From the NCBI GenBank assembly GCA_964645915.1, contig CAZYDH010000004.1:62001-126000 (forward strand): 64,000 nt of DNA, written 5' to 3'. Made by a program: the position numbers and the translations under genes. The notes under the pieces are model-generated. The model saw only the letters and a program-made list of their open reading frames with translations, was not told where the DNA came from and did not search any database. This DNA is from JACNKV01 sp964645915 (lineage in GTDB: Bacteria; Fidelibacterota; Marinisomatia; Marinisomatales; JACNKV01). Numbering within the stretch: the first letter of the stretch is position 1; each line of letters starts with the position of its first letter. Positions 9,102 to 18,430 of this stretch are shown one piece after another.

Positions 9102-9995
9102 ATGATCGATAAACGAAAATATCTCCAACCCGAAATGGCCGCAAAATTGAGGAATATGTCCTTGCGAGCCCGAATGGTTGTGGAGGGTTTTATCATCGGG
9201 AATCATAAAAGCCCCTACCATGGTTTTAGTGTAGAATTTGCAGAACACCGAGTCTATGGTTCGGGAGATGAAATCCGTCATATCGATTGGAAGTTGTACG
9301 GAAAAACTGATCGCTATTATATTAAACGATTTGAAGAAGAAACAAATCTACGCTCGTATATTATTCTTGATACCAGTCAATCCATGACTTACAAAAGTGG
9401 GAAAGTCTCAAAACTGGATTATGCAAGTTATCTAACTGCTGCTTTATCTTATCTCATGTTGAATCAACAAGACGGAATTGGGTTGGTACTCTTTGATGAA
9501 AAAATCAATCAATTCATTCCACCTCGTTCAACATCACTGCATTTGAACACGATTCTTACACAATTAGATGGAATCACTCCAGGTAAAGACACAAAGATTG
9601 GTCAAGCACTCCATGAAATGGCAGAAAGAATCAAAAAAAGAGGATTGGTTATTTTGATCTCTGACCTGTTCGATGATCCACAGGAGATATTAAAAGGATT
9701 GAAGCATTTCCGACATAATAAACAGGAAGTTATTTTATTTCATGTTATGGATCGTCAGGAGTTAGAATTTAATTTCAATATTCGAACACGTTTTAAAGAC
9801 ATTGAAACAGGAGAGTCCATTACAACGGAACCTTGGCAAATTCGAAAACCATACAAAGATATTGTTATTCAGTTTCAGAATACTTTCCGCCGTCATTGTC
9901 GAAAAAGAAAAATTGATTATATCCCGTTATTTACTGATATGAATCTTGATACTGCATTGAATGAATATTTGAAAAAGCGGCGAAAATTAGGTTAA
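9102..9995 (+). CDS. DUF58 domain-containing protein
   Basis: Partner of the preceding MoxR ATPase. The 297 residues show the DUF58 signature FAEHRVYGSGDEIRHIDWK, then a vWA-like fold with a MIDAS-type motif DTSQSM (in ILDTSQSMTYKS) and VILISDLFDD. No transmembrane segments or signal peptide are seen, unlike many longer DUF58 proteins that carry two N-terminal helices, so this is the short cytoplasmic form. The exact role is unknown; MoxR-DUF58 pairs have been linked to stress tolerance and envelope integrity. The gene ends 5 bp before a strong hairpin terminator. Confidence 0.9.
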   Translation: MIDKRKYLQPEMAAKLRNMSLRARMVVEGFIIGNHKSPYHGFSVEFAEHRVYGSGDEIRHIDWKLYGKTDRYYIKRFEEETNLRSYIILDTSQSMTYKSGKVSKLDYASYLTAALSYLMLNQQDGIGLVLFDEKINQFIPPRSTSLHLNTILTQLDGITPGKDTKIGQALHEMAERIKKRGLVILISDLFDDPQEILKGLKHFRHNKQEVILFHVMDRQELEFNFNIRTRFKDIETGESITTEPWQIRKPYKDIVIQFQNTFRRHCRKRKIDYIPLFTDMNLDTALNEYLKKRRKLG

Positions 9996-10000
9996 TAACT

Positions 10001-10031
10001 AAAAAGCCTCGATTTCTCGAGGCTTTTTTAT
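10001..10031. terminator. Bidirectional intrinsic terminator
   Basis: Perfect 12-bp stem, AAAAAGCCTCGA, four-base loop TTTC, then TCGAGGCTTTTT, with an A-run on one side and a T-run on the other. It lies between the convergent DUF58 gene (ends 9995) and the TPR lipoprotein gene (ends 10051), and the flanking A and T runs let it work in both directions. Confidence 0.93.
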
Positions 10032-10050
10032 TTAAACATTAATTGAGTCG

Positions 10051-11127
10051 TTAATTCCCTACTTTTTGTGATTTGTCATAATAATGTTGAGCTTTTTCTG
10101 TTTTTCCTTGACGAAGTAAAACTCTTGCCATCCCTTTATAATGATCAGGATTATCCGGATCCAGCATAATCAATTCTTTATAGAATTTTTCTGCTTTTCT
10201 CCATTTTTCTATTCCTTCAAATGTTTGAGCCATACCAATTAGAGCTTCGATATCATCAGGATTTAAGTCATAAGCAGCGAAAAAATTATCCTCAGCACTA
10301 ACATAATCTTCCACCTGCATATACAAAATACCAAGATTGAAATACAAATCGGCTTTTACTTTTTTATCCGTTTCATTTCTAATGGCTGTTAGATATGTTT
10401 CAATGGATTCTTCTTTTTTATCCAATTCATAATAGGTTTGTGCAAGATGGCGAATTACCTTTGAATCTGTTGGATTGAGTTCTACAGCTTTTATATAATA
10501 CGGTAATGCTCGTTCGTATTCCTGATAATTCCCTAAAATCTGTCCGGCAGTTAAATTTGAATCGAAATCTTCCGGTGATTTTTCTACTGCAGTAATAATT
10601 GATTTAATAGAAAGATCTTTATCGCCTTTTTCATAATAGCAAGTAGACAAGATCGTATAGGTTCTACTTTCTTTAGGACTGATCGACTTCGCAATTTCTA
10701 ATTTTTCGATCGCTTGGTTTAGTGCATCTAATCCATCTGTTTTCCCCAATTTTCGATAGGTATTAAAATCGGTTACCGCATCATTATAAACGATCGTCCA
10801 ATTTCGATCTAATGCTTGTTCAACATATGTTTTTACAGTGGCCCCTTGTAAAATGACTCTATCCGGATCAATGGACAATGCTTTATCAAACATCTCATTC
10901 ATTTTTTCCCAATTTTCATCTTTTGCATAGATCAAATTGCCTAATAGGTAAGGGATCTCCGGATTATCCGGTTCAACGACCATAGCTTTAAGTAAATATT
11001 CTTCAACTTTTGGCCAATTCTTTTGCTGGATATATAATCTTGCAGATGTTAATTCTTCACTGGCACAACCTGTCATGATCAGACCAATAAGAAAAATACT
11101 TGTTAGCGTAACGAATACTGATTTCAT
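10051..11127 (-). CDS. Tetratricopeptide-repeat lipoprotein
   Basis: Envelope lipoprotein of 358 residues. The N-terminus has a lipoprotein signal with lipobox LIMTGC, so Cys21 would be lipidated. The rest is a run of about eight 34-residue TPR units, for example around AIEKLEIAKSISPKESRTY, ALPYYIKAVELNPTDSKV, AEDNFFAAYDLNPDDIEA and AEKFYKELIMLDPDNPDHY. TPR lipoproteins usually serve as protein-protein scaffolds at the outer membrane. GGAATAAAC just before the ATG gives a ribosome-binding site. The gene shares the terminator at 10001-10031 with its convergent neighbour. No specific function is recognised. Confidence 0.85.
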   Translation of the reverse strand: MKSVFVTLTSIFLIGLIMTGCASEELTSARLYIQQKNWPKVEEYLLKAMVVEPDNPEIPYLLGNLIYAKDENWEKMNEMFDKALSIDPDRVILQGATVKTYVEQALDRNWTIVYNDAVTDFNTYRKLGKTDGLDALNQAIEKLEIAKSISPKESRTYTILSTCYYEKGDKDLSIKSIITAVEKSPEDFDSNLTAGQILGNYQEYERALPYYIKAVELNPTDSKVIRHLAQTYYELDKKEESIETYLTAIRNETDKKVKADLYFNLGILYMQVEDYVSAEDNFFAAYDLNPDDIEALIGMAQTFEGIEKWRKAEKFYKELIMLDPDNPDHYKGMARVLLRQGKTEKAQHYYDKSQKVGN

Positions 11128-11190
11128 GTTTATTCCTTATAAATTCAACTAAAATACTTCATAAAATTTAGAAGTTTAGGGTGGTTCGTT

Positions 11191-12084
11191 TCAAGTACAA
11201 ACCGTTTTGGATAAGTATGCTTCCCGATGATTGATTTCTTCTATTGTAGCATCTAACAAACGGTTCACTCCAAATCCCTCTACGCAAACAGAAGCTAGCG
11301 CTGATCCAGAAATTACTGAATCGACAAGTGAACCACCATTTGCTAAAGTCGCAATAAATCCTCCGCCGAAAGTATCACCGGCGCCCGTTGTATCAACTAA
11401 CTGATCAACAGGATATACCCCTACAGAAAATTGTTCTTTCTCAGTAAATATACTTGCTCCTTTACTTCCACGTTTGATAACGATCGTTTTTGGTCCCAAT
11501 AAACGAATTTTTTCTGCACTTTCACTTAAATCCGAAATCCCCGACAATAATTCCGACTCGCTATCGTTCAATAATAGTATATCTGTTTGTTTCAGTATTT
11601 TTAATAGATCATCGTAAGTTGTATTAATCCACAAATTCATTGTATCTACAACAATCGTGGGATGGTTTTTCATTTGTTCAGCAACGAATAGCTGTAATTG
11701 TGGATGATTATTTGCCAAGAATACGTAAGATTGTTCTTTGTTTATTTCAGATAGTTTGGGTTCATAATTTTCAAATACTCCCAAATCTGTAAATAATGTA
11801 TCCCTCTGATCTAAGTTTGAGTGATACCTTCCTCCCCAACGAAACGTTTTTCCTTCCCTCGTTGTAAAATCTGCTAGGTCCTTCGCATATTTCTTAAAGA
11901 TTTGGTGTCCTGATCGAGGAAAATCACTCCCGACAATACCACAAACGTGAACCATAGCTTTATGATGCGCTGCTATCATTGCATATGTGGCAGTTCCACC
12001 TATTAGATCTTTATGATTTCCGTTGGGTGATTCAATTGTATCAAGTGCAATTGATCCAACGATTAATACCGGATGTTGAATCAT
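11191..12084 (-). CDS. PfkB family carbohydrate kinase
   Basis: Ribokinase-like sugar or nucleoside kinase. The 297 residues begin MIQHPVLIVGSIALDT, the first beta strand of the fold, with the GGTATYAMIAAHH substrate region. Near the C-terminus is VDTTGAGDTFGGGF, the PfkB signature 2 with the anion hole and catalytic Asp. I chose the ATG at 12084; a GTG five codons earlier (12099) is possible, and neither has a clear ribosome-binding site. The close relatives annotated as sugar kinases in this phylum have no proven substrate. The gene is divergent from the phosphoesterase at 12173 with fewer than 90 bp between them. Confidence 0.88.
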   Translation of the reverse strand: MIQHPVLIVGSIALDTIESPNGNHKDLIGGTATYAMIAAHHKAMVHVCGIVGSDFPRSGHQIFKKYAKDLADFTTREGKTFRWGGRYHSNLDQRDTLFTDLGVFENYEPKLSEINKEQSYVFLANNHPQLQLFVAEQMKNHPTIVVDTMNLWINTTYDDLLKILKQTDILLLNDSESELLSGISDLSESAEKIRLLGPKTIVIKRGSKGASIFTEKEQFSVGVYPVDQLVDTTGAGDTFGGGFIATLANGGSLVDSVISGSALASVCVEGFGVNRLLDATIEEINHREAYLSKTVCT

Positions 12085-12172
12085 GTTTTTTCTACTCACA
12101 AAATAATATTTATAATTTACATTATAATTCTCTCTTGCTCCGACGAAATTATTGTCAGTATATTATCATACC

Positions 12173-12946
12173 ATGAGTAATAAAATATTCGCTATTCTTA
12201 CCGACATACATTCAAATGTCGCTTCTTTGAAAAAAGCCATTTCTATTATTAAGAATCGCCCTCATGTTGATAAAATAATTTGTCTGGGGGATTGTTTTGC
12301 TCTTGGTTCGAATCCAATTGAAACGCTAGAAATTCTGCAATCGTTGGAAAACTGTGTCTTTATCCGTGGAAATCACGATCGATACATTCTTGACCGTTTA
12401 TGGGATCAGGAAACACCATCCTTGGAAGGTATGGATCCTTATGACCCGATTTGCAAGGAAATTGTTGCCAATACAAAATGGACGTATGAGCAAATAGGAA
12501 CTCAAGGACTTGGATTTATCATTAATATGCATATTTCTCATCGAGAAGTTATTAATGATACGATGATAGAATTTACTCATGCCTGGTACCAACGTGATGA
12601 AGTACCTCCTACAATTGAAGAAGCAGTCAATTGGAAAGATCATGCAAAATTGATCCATAAAGATTTGAATAATTTTATATTTGTACATGGGCATATCCAT
12701 ATTCCACGATTTGATGAAGCTGAAAATCTAAAAGTGTTATGTCAAGGAGCAACTGGATTACCATTTGATGAAGATCAAAGAGGATCCGTTGCATTTTTAA
12801 CTGTTGGAGATACATTTAATTGGGAAATCGTTCGATATGATTATGATTATTTGAGTGTTATTCAATCATTTGAAGATGTAAAACCACCCTTCTATAAACA
12901 TTTGAAAAACACACTCCGTTACGCATCAATACGTAACGATATTTAG
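12173..12946 (+). CDS. Calcineurin-like metallophosphoesterase
   Basis: Dinuclear-metal phosphoesterase of the YfcE/diadenosine-tetraphosphatase-like group (COG0639). The metal motifs are in order: ILTDIHSN, CLGDCFALG, IRGNHDRY, a middle His (EFTHAW), and VHGHIHIPR. The 257 residues contain no signal peptide, so it is cytoplasmic. The start is the ATG at 12173; a TTG seven codons earlier has nothing to recommend it. Substrate unknown. The following 100 bp to the cysteine desulfurase gene is AT-rich without a clear hairpin. Confidence 0.88.
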   Translation: MSNKIFAILTDIHSNVASLKKAISIIKNRPHVDKIICLGDCFALGSNPIETLEILQSLENCVFIRGNHDRYILDRLWDQETPSLEGMDPYDPICKEIVANTKWTYEQIGTQGLGFIINMHISHREVINDTMIEFTHAWYQRDEVPPTIEEAVNWKDHAKLIHKDLNNFIFVHGHIHIPRFDEAENLKVLCQGATGLPFDEDQRGSVAFLTVGDTFNWEIVRYDYDYLSVIQSFEDVKPPFYKHLKNTLRYASIRNDI

Positions 12947-13047
12947 CTCTATACTGCTCAAATATATTATTCTTCGTTTGATTATCTTTTCCGTTTAATT
13001 CTTCATTCTTCTATCTATAGATTCATTTGTAATTTCTCTAATTGATT

Positions 13048-14178
13048 ATGCGATATTTTGATCACAGTGCCACTACTCCGCTTCACCCGAAAGTTTTAGA
13101 TCTTATTTCAGAGATTGAAAAAAATACTTATGGTAATCCATCAAGTACACATCGATTGGGAAAAACATCACGTGTAGTAATAGAAACTGCCCGCAAACAA
13201 TTAGCAGACTCCATCGGATGTACACCATTTGAAATAATTTTTACAGGTGGGGGAACCGAAGCAAATAATCTTGTATTGTGGAATCTCCTTTTTCAGAAGA
13301 AAAAACATATTATTACATCTGCAATCGAACATCCGGCAATTCTAAATGTAATTCTTCGACTTAAAGAGTTTGGAGTAACTTCCACTATCTTACCCGTTGA
13401 TCGAACAGGAAGAGTTCGACCCGATGATCTCGCTTTGGCTATTACAGAGGAGACCGGACTTATTACTATTATGACCGCTAATAATGAAACCGGAGTCCTG
13501 CAGCCACTTAATGAAATATGTGAAATTGCTGATAAGCATCATATCCCTTTTCACTCTGACGGTGTTCAGACTCTTGGGAAAATTTCGGTTTCTGTCAAAG
13601 ATTTGGGTGTGGATATGATGTCATTCTCTGCACACAAATTTTATGGTCCAAAAGGTGTAGGTGCATTATATATCAATAAAAATATATCCTTAAAATCTCT
13701 TATTATTGGCGGAGGGCAGGAGCGAAAATTAAGAGCTGGAACTGAAAATATCTCCGGGATAGCCGGCTTAGGACTTGCAGCAGAAATAGCAGCTAAAACG
13801 CAATCCAAATTTGAAGACCATTTAAATCAGTTATCTCAGCAATTCCAAAATGAATTAACACAAAAATATTCGAAAGCGATTTATAATAATCATCCACAGC
13901 ATGGGCTTCCTGGAGTTGTTAGTGTGACCATACCTGATATTACGAGTGATATGATGACCATCCATCTGGATATGAAAGGATTTGCAGTTTCAAGTGGGTC
14001 AGCATGCTCATCCGGTGTGGTTAAACCCTCTCATGTATTAAAAGCGATGGGCGTTAGCAACGATAATAATATTCGCACAATACGCATCAGTTTTGGTAAA
14101 GAAAACACACTCCAAGATGTCAAAGATCTTGTAAATGCAATCGTCCAAATAATCGAAAATCAAAAACGGAGACGATAA
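13048..14178 (+). CDS. iscS: Cysteine desulfurase (IscS/NifS family)
   Basis: PLP-dependent enzyme that takes sulfur from L-cysteine as a protein persulfide. It begins MRYFDHSATTPLHP, has the cofactor Lys in SFSAHKFYGPKG (Lys197) and the catalytic Cys in SSGSACSSG (Cys320). The 376-residue length is typical. Start: ATG at 13048 rather than the TTG two codons earlier. Its stop overlaps the mnmA ATG by one base (TAATG), so the likely main job is to feed sulfur to tRNA 2-thiouridylation; a role in Fe-S cluster building cannot be excluded. No iscU or regulator is nearby. Confidence 0.93.
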   Translation: MRYFDHSATTPLHPKVLDLISEIEKNTYGNPSSTHRLGKTSRVVIETARKQLADSIGCTPFEIIFTGGGTEANNLVLWNLLFQKKKHIITSAIEHPAILNVILRLKEFGVTSTILPVDRTGRVRPDDLALAITEETGLITIMTANNETGVLQPLNEICEIADKHHIPFHSDGVQTLGKISVSVKDLGVDMMSFSAHKFYGPKGVGALYINKNISLKSLIIGGGQERKLRAGTENISGIAGLGLAAEIAAKTQSKFEDHLNQLSQQFQNELTQKYSKAIYNNHPQHGLPGVVSVTIPDITSDMMTIHLDMKGFAVSSGSACSSGVVKPSHVLKAMGVSNDNNIRTIRISFGKENTLQDVKDLVNAIVQIIENQKRRR

Positions 14179-15251
14179 TGTCTCAACGCGTGATAGTTGG
14201 CATGAGTGGAGGAGTTGATAGCTCTGTCACTGCACTTATTTTACAAGATCAAGGATTTGATGTTCAGTGCCTATTCATGAAAAATTGGGAAGAAGATTCA
14301 AGAGAATGTCCTGCTGAACAAGATTATAAAGATGCACTTCTCGCTTGTGATACACTCAGACTTCCACTTCACAGTGTAAATTTTGCAAAAGAATATAGAG
14401 ATAATGTATTCAAATATTTTCTACAGGAATACAAAAATGGGCGAACCCCAAATCCCGATGTGTTATGCAATCGGGAAATTAAATTTAAGGTATTTCTAGA
14501 TTACGCTCTTAAACTTGGAGCAGATATGATCGCTACCGGTCACTATGCTCGTATTTCAAAAAAGAACAATACATATCATTTACTCAAAGGAAGAGACAGT
14601 AATAAAGACCAAAGTTATTTTTTATATCTTTTAGGACAAAAAGAACTTTCTAAATCTTTGTTTCCGATCGGTGAGATGGAGAAGAAAGATGTTCGTGAAC
14701 TTGCTGATAAAGCGGGTTTAAACACATCAGATAAAAAAGACAGTACCGGTATCTGCTTTATTGGAGAGAGAGATTTTAAAACATTTTTACAACAGTACCT
14801 TCCCGCACAACCCGGTAAGATCGTGACCGATACGGGGAAAACCATAGGAACACACGAAGGATTAATGTACTATACTCTAGGGCAACGAAAAGGAATTGGA
14901 GTCGGTGGAGGTCATGGTGAGAAAGAAGCTCCTTGGTACGTTGTGGACAAAGATTTAATAAACAATCATCTTATTATCGCGCAAGGGCATGACCATCCAA
15001 AATTATTTAAAAATCATTTAATAGCCAATCAACTTCATTGGATTGCAACCCCTCCTACCGATGAATGTTCTCTTACAGCAAAGATACGATATCGACAAAA
15101 AGATCAGGATTGTTCACTTTCTTTTCCTGAAACAAATACTATTGAAGTCACCTTTAATGAACCACAATTTGCTATCACACCTGGACAATCTGTAGTGTTT
15201 TATAAAGATGATGAATGTCTCGGTGGTGGAATCATAAAAGAAGGGTATTAA
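14178..15251 (+). CDS. mnmA: tRNA-specific 2-thiouridylase MnmA
   Basis: Makes 2-thiouridine at wobble position 34 of tRNA-Lys, -Glu and -Gln, using ATP and persulfide sulfur. The PP-loop is GMSGGVDSS (residues 8-16). The catalytic Cys pair is Cys97 (NPDVLCN) and Cys193 (TGICFIG). The central and C-terminal beta-barrel domains (YYTLGQRKGIG, VVDKDLINN, ITPGQSVVFY) are intact. Length 357 is normal. It is translationally coupled to the desulfurase gene upstream, a natural sulfur-relay pair. Confidence 0.96.
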   Translation: MSQRVIVGMSGGVDSSVTALILQDQGFDVQCLFMKNWEEDSRECPAEQDYKDALLACDTLRLPLHSVNFAKEYRDNVFKYFLQEYKNGRTPNPDVLCNREIKFKVFLDYALKLGADMIATGHYARISKKNNTYHLLKGRDSNKDQSYFLYLLGQKELSKSLFPIGEMEKKDVRELADKAGLNTSDKKDSTGICFIGERDFKTFLQQYLPAQPGKIVTDTGKTIGTHEGLMYYTLGQRKGIGVGGGHGEKEAPWYVVDKDLINNHLIIAQGHDHPKLFKNHLIANQLHWIATPPTDECSLTAKIRYRQKDQDCSLSFPETNTIEVTFNEPQFAITPGQSVVFYKDDECLGGGIIKEGY

Positions 15252-15355
15252 TCTGCTATCTAGAATGGTGTTGTTATCGGTCCCATAATTTTGAGAAGTT
15301 TTATTAAATTCACTGAAACAATTATCATAAAAACTTTGTAGTTTTATAGTTAGAT

Positions 15356-15814
15356 ATGCGTAATACAATTCAAATAATCATAACGGTCTTTGTACTGTGT
15401 GCATTTGGTTTGGCACAAGATTTCGGTTCTTACCCATTAAAAATAAATGAACCGCAATTATCGACCCCGAATTCTTCCTTTACTTTATTGGACCCCGATC
15501 GGTTTCAGGTTCGACAAGGATTTTCGATGAGTATGATCCAATCCGGTAAATATTCTTTTGGAGTTGGTGCTTATTCGAATGAAATGTCATATCTATTTAG
15601 TAATAATTTAAAATTGAATGCAGGATTCACATACATGGTGCCATCCGGAGGTTCACCGTACAACCGGTTACAACCCCTGTCAAACTCTTTGTATTACTCC
15701 GCTTCTCTAGAATATAAACCGACAGAAAACTCATTTTTCCAACTTAGGATACAAAACTATCCGAGGTATTTTAATCAATCCCATCAACCATTCAATCTAA
15801 ATATAGAGCCCTAA
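15356..15814 (+). CDS. Small secreted protein of unknown function, beta-rich
   Basis: A 152-residue exported protein: Sec signal of about 20 residues (hydrophobic core then GLAQ), then a beta-strand-rich body with alternating aromatic residues (FSFGVGAYSNEMSYLF, LYYSASLEYKPTENSFF). The pattern resembles a fragment of an outer-membrane barrel or a periplasmic beta sandwich, but the chain is short for a full barrel. I do not recognise a family. Its stop overlaps the ATG of the LytR_C gene by one base (TAATG), so the two are co-translated and may act together in the envelope. Confidence 0.65.
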   Translation: MRNTIQIIITVFVLCAFGLAQDFGSYPLKINEPQLSTPNSSFTLLDPDRFQVRQGFSMSMIQSGKYSFGVGAYSNEMSYLFSNNLKLNAGFTYMVPSGGSPYNRLQPLSNSLYYSASLEYKPTENSFFQLRIQNYPRYFNQSHQPFNLNIEP

Positions 15815-16368
15815 TGCCAGCTAATTCCCGTAAAAAGAAGAAATCATCCTTTAACAGTATTCAATCAACTTTAATGAATGCCGCTATAGGATTTTTAACA
15901 TTGTTACTGATTGCATTCATATTTTCTTTTTCAAAAAAACATACACATCCAGGGGTAACCATTGACACCATCCAAATGACGTTTCCCAATTTACCTGAAC
16001 AAACAAAATTAGCTGCTGAGATCTATGAAGAAAATCCTATCATGGATATTCAGGTAGAAGTGCTGAATGGATGTGGTACTAATGGGCTAGCCGGGCACGC
16101 AGCTTCATATTTACAACAAAATCAAATTGATGTCGTCCGATCTACAAATGCTGACCATTATGAATATGATAAAACACTCCTTATCGGTCGGAATGAACAT
16201 CTGTCCGGATTAAAAGAAGTGGCTTCAAGTCTTGGATTCAATGTTAAAGATAGGTCAAGAGTCTTGATTCAACCGGATGCATCCTCAGATGTTGATATTA
16301 CTCTCATTTTAGGAAAAGATTATACAACCATCAAACCATTGACTGAGTTTATAGATCAACAATTATAA
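15814..16368 (+). CDS. Membrane-anchored LytR_C domain protein
   Basis: A 184-residue protein with a basic N-terminus (SRKKKKSS), one transmembrane helix near residues 26-46, and an outward C-terminal LytR_C (LytR/CpsA/Psr C-terminal) domain from about residue 80. The domain shows VEVLNGCGTNGLAGHAAS, then LIGRNEHLSGLKEVASSLG, and ends ITLILGKDY. LytR_C domains occur at the C-terminus of cell-wall ligases, but here the catalytic LCP domain is absent, a form common in Gram-negative phyla with no assigned function. It precedes rsfS-argS by 90 bp. Confidence 0.75.
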   Translation: MPANSRKKKKSSFNSIQSTLMNAAIGFLTLLLIAFIFSFSKKHTHPGVTIDTIQMTFPNLPEQTKLAAEIYEENPIMDIQVEVLNGCGTNGLAGHAASYLQQNQIDVVRSTNADHYEYDKTLLIGRNEHLSGLKEVASSLGFNVKDRSRVLIQPDASSDVDITLILGKDYTTIKPLTEFIDQQL

Positions 16369-16457
16369 TTGTATTCTGTTTCCCATTCACTTTTTCAGTT
16401 AACTCATTTACAAAATGAAATCAATTTCTTTGAGATTAACTCATTGGATATAACACT

Positions 16458-16823
16458 ATGAAACCAAACACATCAAAAACTCTCGCCAATTTGATTGGCG
16501 ATTTATCCTTATCAAAAAAAGCAGAAAATATTGAAATATATGATGTCCGTGGAATTACCAGTATGACGGATTTCTTTCTATTCTGTTCAGCGGATACTGA
16601 AATACAGGTTAAAGCGATTGCGGATACAATCAGAAAAGGGACTCCATCCCGACCTTACAGAATTGAGGGATATGAAAATCAACAATGGATTTTATTAGAT
16701 TATATCGATGTGATCGTACACGTCTTTAAAACTAGCGAACGAAATTTCTATAATCTTGAAAAACTATGGACAGATGCTCCCATGCAAGAAATAAAAGATG
16801 AAGATCAAGACCTATCTGCATAA
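16458..16823 (+). CDS. rsfS: Ribosomal silencing factor RsfS
   Basis: Iojap/YbeB family protein that binds ribosomal protein L14 (uL14) and blocks subunit joining under starvation. The 121 residues show the family core: ENIEIYDVRGITSMTDFFLFCSA, then GYENQQWILLDYIDVIVHVF and the RNFYNLEKLWTDAP end. Length is typical. Its last 26 bases overlap the argS start in another frame, so translation of the two is likely linked. Confidence 0.95.
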   Translation: MKPNTSKTLANLIGDLSLSKKAENIEIYDVRGITSMTDFFLFCSADTEIQVKAIADTIRKGTPSRPYRIEGYENQQWILLDYIDVIVHVFKTSERNFYNLEKLWTDAPMQEIKDEDQDLSA

Positions 16824-18426
16824 CATTTTAAAGGATGAGATTAAAAACCTTGGGGTTTCTGTAGAAGAAATTCAACTTGCCCCTCCACGAAATCCTGATT
16901 TTGGGGATCTCTCAACCAATCTTGCTTTAACATTAACAAAAGTACTAAAGAAGACTCCAATAGAGATTGCTCAAACATTATCAAATAATCTCTCGCTCGA
17001 TGAAAACTTGATCATGGATGTCTCTGTGACTCCTCCCGGTTTCATTAATTTTCGAATTAGTCCGAAATATTACCAGTCACTTGTAGCAGATATTCTCCAA
17101 AAAGGAGAAGAATTTGGGCGTGGATCAACAGGGAAAGGTAAAACAGCAAATGTAGAATTTGTTAGTGCAAATCCCACCGGACCATTAACCGTCGGACACG
17201 GACGTCAATCTGTGCTAGGAGATGTTGTGTCTAACCTCTTGGAATGGCATGGATATAACGTCACGCGTGAATACTATTTCAATGATGCAGGAAGACAAAT
17301 GCGTCTACTGGGGCAATCCGTTGAAGCCAGATATTTTCAACAATCCGGAAAAGACGTTGCTCTCCCTGAAGATGGTTATCAAGGACAATACATTTCATCG
17401 ATCGCTAACGATATCCTTTCAGCTAACGGTGACTCGTTACAATCAGGAGATCCGATCTTCAGAAAAACCGCTGAGAATATTATTTTTGAAATGATCAAAA
17501 CCTCATTAAAAAATATCGGAATTATCCATAATCAGTTTACGAATGAAAAAACATTCTACGAATCCGGAGCAATCGACAATGTTTTACAAAAACTAAAGGA
17601 AAAAGATCTAGTCTATACCTCCGAAAATGCTACTTGGTTTAAAACAACTTCGCTTGGAAAAGACCAAGATCGGGTTCTGATTAAAAGTACCGGAGAACCA
17701 ACCTATCGTTTACCGGATATGGCTTATCATAAAGATAAGATGGATCGTGGATTTGATTTGGTTATCGATATTTTTGGTGCGGATCATGTTGACACATACC
17801 CTGATATCCTCTCTACCCTGGAAGTTTTAGATTATGATATCAAAAAAATCAAAGTTCTTATTCATCAATTTGTTACTTTGATCCGCGGTGGTGAAACGGT
17901 AAAAATGTCTACACGAAAAGGTGATTTTATCACATTAGATGAATTAACAAAAGAAGTCGGTCCTGATGTTGTTCGATATTTCTTTATCATGCGGAGTATG
18001 AACAGTCATTTAAATTTTGATTTAGACCTTGCGAAAGATCACTCTGACCAAAATCCCGTATTTTACTTACAATATGCTCATGCTCGTATTTGCAACATTA
18101 TTAAACATGGTCAGAGCCTTGGACATGAATTTTCTAAAGAATTCAAACCGTCTTTACTGACTCATGATGCTGAATTGTCCTTGTTAAAAACACTAAATCA
18201 ATTCCCAGATGTTATGGAGCAAGCATTGGAAACACTTGAACCGCAATCCATTGCAAATTATCTACAAAGTCTAGCAACCCAGTTCCATAAATTTTATACT
18301 GTATGCAAAGTAATTTCTGATGATATTCCGATGACACAAGCACGATTAGCATTGATCTCTGCTACTAAAATCATTCTCGCTAATGGGTTAAATATCCTTG
18401 GGATAACTTCACCAGAAAGAATGTAG
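16798..18426 (+). CDS. argS: Arginyl-tRNA synthetase
   Basis: Class I synthetase that charges tRNA-Arg. The N-terminal tRNA-binding domain includes PPRNPDFGDLSTNLAL. The active site has ANPTGPLTVGHGR (HIGH box as HVGHGR-like GHGR) and KMSTRKGDF (the KMSKS equivalent). The anticodon-binding domain follows (FYLQYAHARICNI and on), ending GITSPERM. The 542 residues are normal. The ATG lies inside the 3' end of rsfS. The marC gene starts 4 bp downstream, so the three probably form one transcript. Confidence 0.96.
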   Translation: MKIKTYLHNILKDEIKNLGVSVEEIQLAPPRNPDFGDLSTNLALTLTKVLKKTPIEIAQTLSNNLSLDENLIMDVSVTPPGFINFRISPKYYQSLVADILQKGEEFGRGSTGKGKTANVEFVSANPTGPLTVGHGRQSVLGDVVSNLLEWHGYNVTREYYFNDAGRQMRLLGQSVEARYFQQSGKDVALPEDGYQGQYISSIANDILSANGDSLQSGDPIFRKTAENIIFEMIKTSLKNIGIIHNQFTNEKTFYESGAIDNVLQKLKEKDLVYTSENATWFKTTSLGKDQDRVLIKSTGEPTYRLPDMAYHKDKMDRGFDLVIDIFGADHVDTYPDILSTLEVLDYDIKKIKVLIHQFVTLIRGGETVKMSTRKGDFITLDELTKEVGPDVVRYFFIMRSMNSHLNFDLDLAKDHSDQNPVFYLQYAHARICNIIKHGQSLGHEFSKEFKPSLLTHDAELSLLKTLNQFPDVMEQALETLEPQSIANYLQSLATQFHKFYTVCKVISDDIPMTQARLALISATKIILANGLNILGITSPERM

Positions 18427-18430
18427 TCCC

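Noticed and set aside
15329..15353. AAAACT/AGTTTT hairpin between mnmA and the small secreted protein gene as a terminator
   Set aside because: Very weak A-T stem and no following T-run on the plus strand.
16399..16445. Direct repeat TTAACTCATT (16399-16408 and 16436-16445) before rsfS
   Set aside because: Ten AT-rich bases with a 37-bp period and no promoter or known motif; chance is likely.
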